DNA of 64,000 nt from Mactromeris polynyma (taxonomy: Eukaryota; Mollusca; Bivalvia; Venerida; Mactridae): positions 5,661,372 through 5,725,371 of the forward strand of contig JASFXZ010000027.1 of the NCBI GenBank assembly GCA_032209605.1, given 5' to 3'. Position numbers and translations under genes: made by a program. This document shows, one piece after another, positions 15,101 to 30,100 of this stretch. Each line of letters starts with the position of its first letter. Positions within the stretch are counted from its first letter, which is position 1. The notes beneath the pieces were generated by a model, which saw only the letters and a program-made list of their open reading frames with translations, ran no database searches and had not been told where the DNA came from.

Positions 15101-18100
15101 ATACATTTACAGTGCAACCTCACCAGACCGTTAACAACATTACCATTGTCCCATAATTAAATCAATTTAACTTCTAGAGCAACAACCAATCAACACCAGC
15201 CATGAGTTGCATCACCAAAGAGTGTGAATTAGGAGAGTTTGCACTGTATTTTTTGACAAATAATTGGAAACAAATAGTAATGTCGTAGTATGTGACAACG
15301 TGAAGGTGATGGGATCCGATCATTTATAGTTCTGTTATAATACATTTGTATGCAAAAACTAATGATCTGTTTTACCTGTCATTACATCTGTAATATCCAG
15401 TCATACCATCTTCACAAACACACTGTAAGTCACAGCCATCATTCCAGTGCTCACCTTGAGAGAACATGACACCATTGTACATACACCCGGCTGTAAATAA
15501 AATGAATATAATATATCAGCACATTTCAAATTACATCAGTGATCAGAATAACCAAAATAAATGATGCAAAATTACGAAAGATCCACACCAACGTCAAGTA
15601 AATATGAATATAAATGCGTACGAATGAAATGTGTCTGATACGTCCCCAATGCAAACATTAAATAACTACCTTTTCCATAATTATACGTCTACATATATCA
15701 CCTTTTAGATGCAATGTGTTTGTTTGCACGAGTGAAAGATTATTAAAAACAACACTCGAGACATTCTATTATTTAAAAGCGAAGGAATAAGTTGCTACAT
15801 TTAAACATTGATTTTGGACGTTACTATATCGTACAGTTATTATTGAATATATATATTTTTAGCGTGTATAAATCGAAGTGATTCGTGCACATTTGCATAA
15901 CTCTTAATATTTACATAATATATCTAGAAGGATTAAGTCGGTACACGGAACACCATATTCAAAAGACGATATCTCCAAACACAGATACCAAGGAAACATG
16001 AGCATGTAAAACACAAGGTGTTGAGGAGGAGTAAGAGCAAACACCACTCGAAACAATGTCTTGTTGTCATAATCAGTTGCGAAAATGGTGTTCAAATCGT
16101 ATACGTTTACTTTATGTTAATGGGATTTATTTCAAATGCATAAACTTACTTTTAGGTTGAGGAGTAGGGGCTGGTGTGGACACACCTGGTGGGGCTGGTG
16201 TTGGTACAAGTGTAGCTGGACAGTATGCCTTCTTACAACATGGGTTATAGCTGTCAGTGATAAGTCTACAACCTGCAGGCAAGTCATCCATCTTGGAACA
16301 ACTGAAATAATGATAACATTCGATCAACGTTGATCGTATTTTATATCAAACGTGAAGGAATGAAAATGAATAAAGTAAGTAAGTTCCAAGTTTACCAAGA
16401 GGTTTGTGAAAAGGAGCAATAAAAACTTCTCCAGACATACTGCTATAATTATCGTATAATTGAAGACAATATATTCGAGTCCAGTTAAAACACAATACTA
16501 ACATCAGCACTTGAAACATGAATATTAACCAGTTGAAAATCAAACTGAGGCAATGCATTGCACTCGAACGATTCAGTTAAGTGACACGACAAATGCCCAC
16601 GAGAACAATCTAAGAAGGACCACTGATATTCCTCAAGCCAACTTGATTTTGTGTAATTTGAAAAAGTTCTCCCGCTAATTGGACAAGAGCTAACAATTAC
16701 GTGAGACAGGGAGGAAGAGATTGTAACTTAGATACATCATCCACTAAGTGACACAGACACATCAAGTTCTCGAAATAATTCACGGTATTTATATATGTGT
16801 TTCACATGTATCCAGTCAGCTATGACCATGTTAGACTCAATATTCGGACTCTCAAGACACAAAAAGAACGTACATCTCTGTACATTTGTATCGTCCAGTC
16901 ATATCATCGAGACATTCGCATGTGTAATCACATCCATCTTGCCATTTCTGTCCCTTTACATACTGGTTACCCTTGTAGATGCACACTTTAGCTGGAACGA
17001 AATGGTCATTAATTTAATATAAACCAAGTACCTGTTACTACGCCATTTTGAAATATATGTATTCACTACCTCATTGTCTGCTTTATACAATGACTAAACA
17101 CGTTGTTTTTACCGAATGGAATTTCGTAAGATGAACTTAAACAAGCCATTACTTACACAATATATTTGTTTGAAAGTTAAAGAGTAACACATATATGGCA
17201 CATATGTGCAACACTAGAACACTCCGCACAAATCCTTAGATAAGAAATAGAAGTATGCGAAAAAGGCCAAGTATTGCTCAACTGTTCAAATTCTAAAACG
17301 ACTTGATAATTTGGTTTTATCTACAGAAATTCATTTGGTAACTAATACTTAAATTACTAAAATTAAATAATAAGGATGTGTAGAGTTGATTGAAAAATTG
17401 TTGAGAATACAGTTTTTATGTATATGATGTCTATTAGTCAATGTTTTCCAAAACATATCTTAATTGGCTAACCACTTCACAATTCATGTACAACCGTCTA
17501 AAGTAAATAAAAATTGGACTACAAATGACTCCAAAGAAAAACGAATATACATTTTTTTTTACAAATATAAATACTTACGTGCAGGTGTTGTTGATGGCCC
17601 TGGGGTTGGAGAGTATCCTGGGGATGGGGCCATGGTTGGTAAAGGCGTAGGAGTAGCAGCTCCTCCATAAATAACACCTGGTGGTGGGGTTGGTGGGGTA
17701 AGATATCCGCTAGTCACGTTCTTGGTATTCAAGAACTGGCATTTTGGTTGTTTACAACAAAGTGGATCGGATGAGCTTGGGACAAGGGCGCATTCAGCTG
17801 GCAAGTCTCCGTACAATGGGCATCTATATAACAAAAATCCATACATAGGCTTATTTTTAATTCAGAACAATAGCAAACTGTATTCAGTAAACTTATATAA
17901 ACTTAATAACAAGTATTGTATCCTTTCCAAAACGTATATGGGAAGTTTGTCACAGAACTAGTGTTGTACAGTTTTGTATCATACGTAGTTATGTCATTAG
18001 ATAATACATCATCCAACTGACAGCGTTAGGCCAATGAAATTATTCTTTGAACGAATTTTAGATAGTTTCTTTTTTATAAATACAGTTACAAGTTAAGCAC

Positions 18101-21100
18101 ACACCTTTCATTACAAGTGTAAAGTCCTTGCATGGAATCTTCACAGTTGCAGACATATTCACAGCCATCATACCATTGCTGTCCCTGTGTGTACATGTTA
18201 CCCTTGTATACACATACATCTGCAAATACATATAAAACAAAATGAGACATGTGTTATGGAAATTATCAGAAGTTATCTCATACACATACGAGGGGTGATC
18301 CAGAAATAACCGGATTGTAGTTGTATCTTTTTTACTTTACATAATGATGAAATACAATTTTCTGCAAATACGCCTCTATTTATGCTTGTTCCAAACCCGG
18401 AAAAAATATTTCAGAAAAACACAATGGACATTCTTTGCATACTAAAGCAACCCATTGACGTTATAGCGGGGCTGGTGTCATTTTCCGCTTTAAATTAAAA
18501 TACTTCAGTTAATTTGAACAATTTCTAAATAAGGTATTTTGGCGCCAATAAGTATGATTATTAATCGACGTCAACAACGGCATGTCACAACATTTCAACG
18601 TCATTGTTGTTTCCGTTAGTAAATAACAAACCATTGAACGTTGCTACCGGTTTGTCATGTGTTCCATTTTGTTAGCTCCATAGGGTAAATGTTCCCAACG
18701 GTGGAAATTATGAATACTATATGAATCATACCTGACAGTTTTAGAAGAAAGAACTGAGAAGTTGAAACACATGTTTAAAATACGTGTGTAAATATTGTCT
18801 TACTTTGTGGGGCGGGTTTGGGGGTGGTATTTGGGTTTGGCTGTGGTGTGTTCTGTGGTGCTGGAGTTGGTTCCGAGCATTCTGGTACTTGACAGCATGG
18901 ATTGGCTGGGTCCTTTGCCAGGCGGCAATTAGATGGTAGTTCAACATATCTTTGACATCTGAAAATGACAATAAGACAGTAGTTAAAACGTTTCTATATT
19001 TATGCTATAACTTACACAAATCACTCTTAATGACAGCACCAGGAGTGTTTTTAGCAAAAGAGCACGTAAGAGTCTCGTCCACAGTGGAATTAGAACCCAC
19101 GACATCAGATAAGGAGTTCGGCGTTTTACTTCAGGACATTCATGGCTTACCACTATGCAGCCATTACAGCTACGATGGAAGCACAAATGAACAAAGCTAG
19201 AAGTACAGTAGAAGCTCAATAATAAGACCATCATAGGGAACCTTAGAAACTAGTCTTGTTATTGAGTTGGTCTTAATATTGAGGTTGAATAAAAGTCAAA
19301 ACAGTGAAAATGGACCTGAAAAGTGTGTTCTTAATTTTAAGGTGGTCTTATTATTTAAGTAAGGTCTCACTGTACATGTAGTATAAAATCAGTATAAACT
19401 TCGTGTATTAACATACTTCTCAACACATTTGTATTTTCCAGTAGCTGCATCGACACATTCACATGTGAATTGACATCCATCATCCCACTTCTGTCCTTGT
19501 GAGTAGTGTGTTCCTTTGTACTCACAGTAGTCTAGAAATGCAAAAAAACTTTATAATTATAATATTAAGGCGAAAAAATCCTTGATAAGGTTAGAATTTA
19601 AATCTTTTTATACTCATACCTGATAATCGCTTATACTATTGATAAACCATTCCATGTATTTATATTTTTGTTTTCGTACTTCATCCAAAACATTATATCA
19701 TGCATTAGAATAAATTATTACAAAATTGAATATTTCTAATGTTTTGGAATCATGTGCATACCTTTCCCATTTAACTTTAACAATGTAACTAATAATATAA
19801 TCAAGATTTTGTTAACAAATTAACATTGTACAAATACTGTAAACCTTAGGGATAAGGAACACTCCTAGAATCGTAAATAACTGGTTTAACATCAGTGTGC
19901 ACGTAGGGAATTATGTGTTCCTTGTATGCAAGTGTTCCTGATTAGCAAGTTTTACTGTAATTTAATTTCAACAAACTACACTTACTTATTGGAGGTGGTG
20001 TCATTCCTGGTTGTGGTGTTGGGATCTTGGCAGAACCAGTTACCACTCCCGGTTTTATTGTTGGGATATGGAATGGTGTAGGTGCAGGTGTGGATACACC
20101 AGGTACAGGGACGGGTGTCGATTGCTGAGGTGGTGGCAAGCAAGATGGTACAAGACAGCATGAATCACGTGGGTCCGTGACCATCCTGCAGTTTTCGGCG
20201 GTACTGTCGTAAGTTGCACATCTTAAATGAAATGAAACATGATTTGAATGGGTTTTGATAATATATGAATGGGGATTCCATGCTAGACATTAATGTTATA
20301 ACAACATTTCAACACATTGTGTTATTGTTTACACGTATGTATATTTTTCATGTCTCCTGGTGCTTTCTGGTTGGTTGTTCACTTTGTTTGTGGTGCTTGT
20401 TGCGCCGCGACTTCATTTATTTTGCTTGAAATATTCAAATACTACTTGGTATTTCTAGAAGAGAATGTATGCTTGTACCTTTCATTGCAAACGTATAATC
20501 CCTTATCAGCATCGTCACATCTACATCTGTATTGACATCCATCTTCCCATGTCTCGCCTTGTGTGTACTGAACATTCTTGTAAACACAGTACTCTGCAAA
20601 AAGCATGCACATCTTAAAATAAAATTAGTATTATTGTTAGTTACCTATTGACAATGTTGTCAATGAATGTAATATGGATAGTTAACTTATTGAAAAGATT
20701 AATATAATAAAACTGTATGAAATGGCATATTTTATAAGAAGACGTACTGTAATGTGGTGCAAGTGTTGATAGTGCGTTTGGTTGAGGAGTCTCGCCTGGT
20801 CTTGGTGGGGTTGGTGCAATAGTGGATGGTTCTCCAGTGATAGCACTGGTTACAGCTGGGAATACACATCTTGGTTTCTTACAACATGGGTTGGTGAAGT
20901 CGGTGATCAATGTACAGTATTCTGGGAGGCTATTGTATCTCTCACAACTGAAATAAAATAAATTTTAATATTTAAATATTATTTGATCTATTGAAAAGTC
21001 CGTCCACGTACATATCGCGGAAACCTTAAATGCTTAAAAAACATATTTGAATAAAATCATTACTCAAATACATGCGCTCCTATAGACTTATTATTTTTAC

Positions 21101-24100
21101 AAGTTCATTTGAAATACAGTATAACCTCTCTTGAGCAACCCTCACACTAGCATTAAACAACGAAGTCAATCTCACTGAAGCAAAATTAGCAAATCTGTGC
21201 ATATCCCAAAGTGTGCTCCTCTGGTTGAAGTGCACTTGTACATTATGTACTATGTATCTCTGGACAATGACTTTTGAACATGACTTCCCAAATCTTAGTA
21301 GGTAACTTACACTTCTGTACATTTGTACAGGCCCGTTTGTGCATCAGCGCACACGCAATTCAAGTCACATCCATCTTGCCATGCTTGTCCCTGTGTATAT
21401 TTAATTCCCTTGTATTCGCAGAAACCTGAAAAAATACAATACAGGTAATAAGGTAACCTTGTCAATAACAATATTGGTAATAACGTCACCTGGTAAATAA
21501 CAATATTGGTAATAACGTCACCTTGTTAAATACAATATTGGTAATAACGTCACCTCGTTAATTACAATATTAGTAATAACGTCACCTCGTTAATTACCAT
21601 ATTGGCAATAACGTCACTTTGTTAATTACAATATTGGTAATAACGTCACCTTGTTAATTACAATATTGGTAATAACGCCACCTTACTAATTGCAATATTT
21701 GTAATAACGTCACCTTGTTAATAGCAATATTGGTAATAACGTCAACTTACAAATAACAATAATGGTAATAAGATGATAGGTCACCTTGTAAATTACAATA
21801 TTCATTATAAATGCAATATTTCTGAACGTTTAATCCTTATAGCCTGTAGATTTAAAGCCTTCGGCAAAGTAAGAATTGTCATACCAGAACAAAAATTGTA
21901 GTTCACGACTTTTGCTTCAATCCCAATAAACTTGTGTTTCCAGTTTTATATTTTATTTTAATCTTTTAAACGAAATAACTCGCTAACCGTCTGTAGTTAC
22001 AAAATCATAACTTACCAGTGCCTGGGCCTTGGCCAATGTAGGATCCAGTAGGGGCTGGAATAGGGAGCTCTGTTGGTCCTGGACTAGAAGTCTCAGGGCA
22101 TTTTGGCATTACGCAACAGCTTGGATCTTTTGGATCAGGTAAGAATTGACAGTTCTCGTTAACATTTTCATATTCTGGACATCTACAAAGTAACACGACA
22201 ATAAGGTGATGGTATTATTTTAGACATGACAGTCTGGAATAACTACTATTATATTTGACTCTGATGTTCAATTTATCATACTCAGAAATCAGGTAACAAA
22301 TCTATTATCAAGTTACATTCAGTAATATCTTCATAAGCACTGGTATTGTAAAAAACTAGAACAAAAAAATACAGAAGTATTGTAAATGATACAATAATGA
22401 TAATGTTTGTTTTACTAACAAAGACAAAATTAACCCAATATTCACAACTCGTTTATAACCGATAATACTTTAAAACATATAAGGAAACATTGCCAATGTA
22501 GATTGAAAGGTACCCACAGATAATAGTGATGACATCCAACAGAAACATTTTGAGCTAAGAAGTAAATTTATTTATATTTTGTCGGCCTTGAGATAGTTCA
22601 TATCACGACGTTACAATGTTTTGTTACCTTGTAAGACATCTGTATGTATGCTCAGCAGCATCTTCACATGTACATCTGAAACTACAACCATCGTACCATG
22701 TCTGTCCTTGTTGGTATTGTTGTCCCTCATAAATACAGTATTCTGAAAAATGAATAAATGATAATGTTTTATTTGACTTTGTACGAATATAAGGTTTTTT
22801 AAAGTTGACTTTATTGTCGTCCATTTATTATTGAAACGGTTGTGGGACTTTGAGATTATCATCCACCTTATTATCGCCATGATAACATGTCAAAGATTCT
22901 TGTCAATCAGGACCCGATATATCACAAAAATATGTTCCAATCCAGACGTTCTGAATTGATAACATTGTCACGTGACCGATTATAGCCAATCATGAATCGT
23001 TACATCGTCTACGAACCAGTTTCAGACATTCAGAGTTCATGCAATTACGATTAGCTTCCACCATCAATTATACTGTGAAATCATCGGACTAAGCACTATC
23101 AGTTATTTTCAGATTATTTTGAATTATATTCTAAGAGTTCATGTGCAGAACGCGAATGTAATCTGAAACAAGCCTGCAGTGCGGTATATAGAGCTGTTAT
23201 CACTTAGACAATTACCTCCAAGTGGCTTGGATGTTGAACCTTGTCCCAAGTCTCCAATATGGGTAACGTAGTTGACTTGGAAGTTACATTTTGGTAAGTC
23301 ACAACATGGGTTGGATGGATCCTTAATCAAGTAACATTGCTTTGGTAGTACTCCGTAGTGGACACATCTGTAAGGCACAAAGTTATTGTATGCTTTATAC
23401 TGGCCCTTTAGATTTTCATTTTTAGACAAATATATTTATGTGCAGATGATATACAATCTAAAAATGCGAGTTTATCTTGGTTCAATTATATGTATCGATT
23501 TGGAAACAAAGTCTTTATATAAGGTTTATTTACATAAATACAATCTAAAAATGTATTTGTTAAAGAGCAATTTTACTTTCGTTCAATTGAAAGTATTGAT
23601 TTTGGAAACAAAGTCTCCCTATACGGTGTATCTACTTAGATAATGGAACGATATTGCTTATACACCGGATTTATACAGTGAGTTGTTTGAAATGAAAATA
23701 TAAACTACAATCAAGTTGGAAAATGATCCTCAACGGACTTTGAAGTAACACAGGGTTCATGCTATTTATGGTATTGCTTACTTTTCAGTACATTGGTAAT
23801 GTCCCCTGCTTGCATCTTGACAAATACATGTGAAGTCACAACCATCTTCCCAAACTTGTCCTTGTTTATATTGATTTCCACGGTACAAACAGTAGCCTGG
23901 TGTGAAAGAAATAAATATATTTATCTATCAATACATGTATCTATGTCAATTGCTTACTTTGTTTTGCATCACTTATATTCCGGGTAAGGGAAACAACTAT
24001 CCCGATTTCCATAGTAGAAGAGTATCACCGACACATACACTACATATTTTATACTATATCTACATATTAAAACTTATATGGAATCAAATAAACTGCAAAC

Positions 24101-27100
24101 CCCGCTGTTTTCACGTTTGTTTGTTTCATCGGGTTTAACGCCGTTTCTCAACGATATTTCAGTTATATACGGCGGCCGGTTCACCTAACCAGTTTTCCTG
24201 GACTGAAATCTAACCAGTACTAGCTTACCCTTCCACAAGGAGCCGGCAACTTCTCCACATGTGGAGGAAAATCGACATTTTTGTCAAAATTTCATGGAAG
24301 GGTATGACCTGCCTCGACCGGGAATCGAACCGCTGTTTTCACGTTTACGTCAGAGCATTAATTTGTCGCAACAACTAAATTGAAACGATCACATCAATAT
24401 TGAGACTCATGAAATACTGTAGATTTTGTTATAATCTGGAATGTGATTCGATGAATATTAAAACATGAACCTACACTCTACAAAGAGATACACACAGCGA
24501 GAATAGCATGCATGGTGGTAAGAAACTGATTAAATTAGTTTCTGAAAACATTATAAACAAGCTTCTGGCGTGTTTAATAATTTAAGCAAATTGTTATGAA
24601 CACGTTTTGTAATACGTGCATTTCATACATACGATAAATTGTAAATTTACAATTTATCATTATAAGTAACATGGTCCCTATAAGACAGTGACCATAACTG
24701 TACGACAAGTGTGACGTTAGGTCATTTGTTAGTCACTAGAATATGTTATGACACGTCTGCGACGCCATGTGACGTCACATCATTTGTTTTTCACTAGTGA
24801 ATTTCATGACACGTCTGTGACGTCATGTTTACATATATCATACATGATATAGATTTATGTACTGGTTAGTAACCTAGTAGTATAATATTCTACTTACCGA
24901 TACCACCGGTTCCAATCTGGGATGATGGCAACGTTGGTGGTGCTGGTGTAAACCCTGTTGGGGAGAGAGTCACAGATGATGTGAATGGATGGTAGTTTCC
25001 GGAGTTTGGTGGTTCCACAATGCTGTGGGTCTGCACGGCTGGCATGAACACTGGAATGGGGACTGGGACTACATTAGTCACTGGGTCTACGGTACAAACT
25101 GGGGACTTGCAACATTCATCGTTACGATCCACAACCATATGGCAAGTAGGAGCAAGAGCAGGGTATGTTGGGCATCTGTAATGTTATATAACCATAAACA
25201 TGTCATCGCTTTATTCTTGAAAATAATCTTTCAGTTAAATGTTTAAAACGGCAAGCGTAAACAAACATTGTTATGAATCCATTAGGTTTAACACAACGAA
25301 TTAATTTAATTTCTACCTAATGTCTATCATGACAGCAAAAATACTGATTTAGTTGCGATTTCTACATCGTAAATAACTTGGAAATTGATAAAGAAACATC
25401 TGGTCCATTAGAATGGAAAATATTTGAAAGGGCTTCATACAGTCATGTTGCTACATTGGCTAAGCCTCTTCTATACGAACAATAGCAATGTTGTACGGAT
25501 TCAAAAATGCTGTTTATCATGCTACGCATGGACATACACGGGCATACAAATCGCCCACTTTTTTCGTCAATTCTTTTAAACATATGAATACATTATCATT
25601 GTAATCTTTTATAATGTATGTTTGTTGTTTGTTTAACTATATGAAATACATTTTGCATATTTATTAAAGTAAAGAATGAATAAAAAATGAACACAATATT
25701 ACTTTCAGGTTGTATAATATTTTACAATCAATGAAATGACCAAACCTTGTACATTGTTCATACACATTTACAACATAGTGCATGCTATGTGTTTATTATA
25801 ATGGATCGATTTGCTTTTACTCTGCATAATAAACGTATTACATAGGTCAGCTGTTAATAATTTCAGGCCTGATCTTGAACGCGTATATATTTCCAACAGA
25901 ACAAAGAATGACTAGCGACTCAGCTGTGTATTAGATAAGTATGAAAGACCGCTGCTGACATTCACTCTTCATTATTTCTCTCACGATTTCAACTTCATGA
26001 TTTCAACTTCAAATCCGTGAAGACGAAATGTTGCAATCGTGAATGTGTAAACGCGAATGTCACTGCCGGTGTTTCGTAGATAACGGACAATATCTTACTT
26101 CTGCATGCAAGAATAGAGACCTGTGGATGCTTCTTTGCATACACAGGAATATTCGCAGCCATCTTCCCAGGCTTGGTCCTGAACGTAGATATGACCCTTG
26201 TACAAACAACCGTCTGCAATGTACAATTTACATCAATTAGATCATAGTTACAATCGGGTTTCGTTTATTTGAGTCATCTTTCTATCCGAATACTTGGTAC
26301 CATCCGAAATCAATATTAGGTCTCGAAATGAAGCGGGCTATTCGAAACTATGTATTATTCGACACAAAATGTCGGACCGGTGAATTCGAATGATCGAGGT
26401 CCGACTGAATAATCAATTAATTCATTTTAGGACCGCATTTGAAGACGAATTCAGGATTAATTATTCATAGCGAATTTCACTTATTTTCTGCCCGATTAAA
26501 AATACATGTTAAACAATGCGAAAGTAACATCGTTGAAAAGGAAAAAATATCTTAAGAACGTAGGAATTCCTTTTATGTTTCATCCAATAATCAAAAAATA
26601 TTTGAATAAATCACAAAATTTGTTTTGGAATAAACTTACTAATTTTTGGAGGGATATAACCAGTGCCGCCTGTTCCTGGCTGTAAGACACCACCAGTAGA
26701 ACTTGTTGGTGCGATGTAGGTAATACCTATGATAATAAAACAAGCGTTTTAACAGAAATGTAGCATGCAACTACTGTCGTTGTCGGTTAGACAGAAACTG
26801 CAAGTATCAATGCCTAATTTTAACAATCAATGGGTTATTACATCGTTGTAGAGAAGATGAACAAAATTGAAGTTGTTGATGTATGAGACAATACACTTAC
26901 TAACATTACATTATCAAATAAATAGGACGGACATACTCTTACTTACATTACATCATCAAATAAATAGGACGGACATACTCTTACTAACATTTCATTATCA
27001 AATAAATAGGACGGACATACTCTTACTAACATTACATTATCAAATAAATAGGACGGACATACTCTTAGTAACATTACATTATCAGAAAAATAGGACGGAC

Positions 27101-30100
27101 ATACTCTTACTAACATTACATTATCAAATAAATAGGACGGACATACTCTTAGTAACATTACATTATCAAATAAATAGGACGGACATACTCTTACTAACAT
27201 TACATTATCAAATAAATAGGACGGACATACTCTTAGTAACATTACATTATCAAATAAATAGGACGGACATACTCTTACTAACATTACATTATCAAATAAA
27301 TAGGACGGACATACTCTTAGTAACATTACATTATCAAATAAATAGGACGGGCATACTCTTACTAACATTACATTATCAAATAAATAGGACGGACATACTC
27401 TTGCTAACATTACATTAGCAAATAAATAGGACGGAAATACTATAACAATTACCTGATGTAGCTATTCAATGTATGTAAAACTATAATATACCTGGAGCTG
27501 GGTTTGTCACATTGATTGCGCCTCCAGAACCGATGGTGTTTGGTGTTAGGGATGAGGTCAAGAAATAACCGTTTACACATTGTACTGTATGACAACATTG
27601 TCCAGCTTTCTTCTCAAGTTTGCAAAATTTGGGTAAGTTGTTGTATGATGGGCAACTGTAAACAACCAATTGGTAAAGTTAGACACAACTGACCGTACTC
27701 ATTAATCTTCGCCATTCTCTTTGTGTACATCATCGAATATCTACGCAATAACAATATGGACATATTTACTGAAAGTCGCCATTTCGCCATGTTAACTGGG
27801 TGTATATGGATATTCATGCATTTGAGGTAAATTGTTTTGGATAATATAAACTACATATACCTGACTACATGAACACATTTACGAAAGAAAATTTGTTAAC
27901 TTGTCGCTTGTTAGATATTTTGTTACAAAATTTACATTCTTTAAGAAATATGCCTAAGATTTTAATAACTTATAGTCATTTGCAATGATGTGAAAACGTT
28001 AATCGTATAATATAACAATATTGACTGGATCATTGAGAAACTTAGTCAATACCCTCGGGCATATCGTCGCCGAATGACCACGTGATTTAAAGCATCTAGC
28101 CATACGATAAACATTATTAGAGCCTAGAATTTTGCCGATGAAAACATTTTACGAACATTCATGAGTGACAGGTAAGTAATTGTCAGATTGGAATACTAGA
28201 CTTCTTTGTGATCGTTTTCTACAAGTCACGTAAATTATAGAGTGGAATATTCAATTGCTTGAAACAGATAATCAATAAATTTGGATGAACTTCCCAAGTT
28301 TCAGATATCCGTCAAATAAAACACTGTCACGTTCTATGTGTCAATCCTTGCATATATACGCTTAACTTCTACTCCAGAGGTCACCGGTATAGGTCTTGAC
28401 ATTTGATTCGCATAATCTGGAATATCCCTATACCAGTAAATAGAACATCCCATTCTTACATCAAAAATGGGCATGTAAATTTCTGTATACTTACGTATTG
28501 ACACATCTGTAGTAACCATATATTGCATTTTCACAAGTACATTGTGTGTCACAAGCTGTGTTCCATGTTTCATCTTGCTTGTACAGTTTGCCGTTATATA
28601 CACATCGATCTGAAGTGACGACCGTGCGTATAGTTGATTCAAAATTAGTTGAGAATACCGTTAATGTGTACGCGATGTTTATTGGACAATATTTTCTAAG
28701 GCGTGATTTCATTGGTTGACCAAATTGTTTATAACCGTTCTCAAGTAAACACATACATACGGACTGTAGGTAAGCACATATTCGGAATACCTTTTTTTAA
28801 TGGAAACATACCGTGGAGAATCTTTTAATCAAACTCATCATCTTAGTGTTAACGATATATGATTCGATTTTTCCGGATGTAAATAATGATCATTTTGACT
28901 TGACCTATCAAATTACATATTGGGAAAAGGGATATCATTTAAACAGATAATAGAAAGTTAATTTAAGGCCGCATTGAATTATTAATTGATTCACAGTTAA
29001 TGGAACGAGGGAAAGTTCTAAAGACCCGATGGATTGTTTAGTAAAGAATTGAGAAGTTATAACTCAAACTCGTTATTTCTTTCATTATCGTGTTTACCTT
29101 GATATCGAGTATAGAGGTGTTGTATACAACCTATTTATAGCGAGTTAGAATATATCACATTCGAAAAGAATGAAAAACAACTTTCCCACCCTATACCATA
29201 TTTAATGGATAAATCGATAATGAAAGACTTATCGAATGGGTTTATACATTACTCGCCAAAATCCTACAATTACAACTCGGAAACTTACCATTTGGTCCTG
29301 GCTGTGGTAGTCCATCGGCTGTAAAGGTAGAACAAAGGGATGTGAGAATTCACAGATGCAAAAATACTTGACAGTACCGTAACTTAGTATAAATATTTGG
29401 ACAAGGTATTGTTTTATTTTTTTTTTAAATATCGTTTCTATTATTGCAATCGGAATACCCATGATTATAGTATATCAGTAACTGAAGGTATTTCACTATC
29501 AACGCATTAATGAACTATACGAATATATTATAATATGTACATATTTATAATCACAGTAGCTTAAAGCAAAACATAGTTATGTATTTTTGTCCACTAAGGA
29601 GAAGACTATGTATTTCGTTCTTATCCTTTGCTACATTTCATTGTCGACATTCCGATTCATGTATGAATATATTACATATTTCAAGGAAATAACTATCCTA
29701 ACATTAACCTAACTATAAGAGTATTAATTGCAACCCAGATGTCGCCGAAAAGGCACTATTGTTTCAGGTCAATCGTCAGTTTACTTCTGACATGGAATGC
29801 ACAACGCTCACTTCGGTACTAGTAACGGTAACTTCATCAGGACTGATAAGAAACGTAGCTAAGAAGTAAATATACTCACGGCACATGTTACAATACTTTC
29901 TGCAGTTGATTGCAGCCCATCCTCTGTAGCTGACGCAGACATCAGAGCTGTACATGTTACATGTTGAAATAGCATCTAAACATGGTGGATGTTCGGTTGG
30001 TACGGCACCTGATAATAGCGAAGATAAAATTAGCTAGCTACCTAGAATTGTACTTGAATTTTGTATTTTGTTCGCAGTATAACGGTCAGTTGCTCTGTTG

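Noticed and set aside
26867..27418. Long open frames (183 and 155 codons) on both strands
   Set aside because: They are a by-product of a 42-bp tandem array, whose unit is a multiple of three; both lack start context, domains and splice logic.
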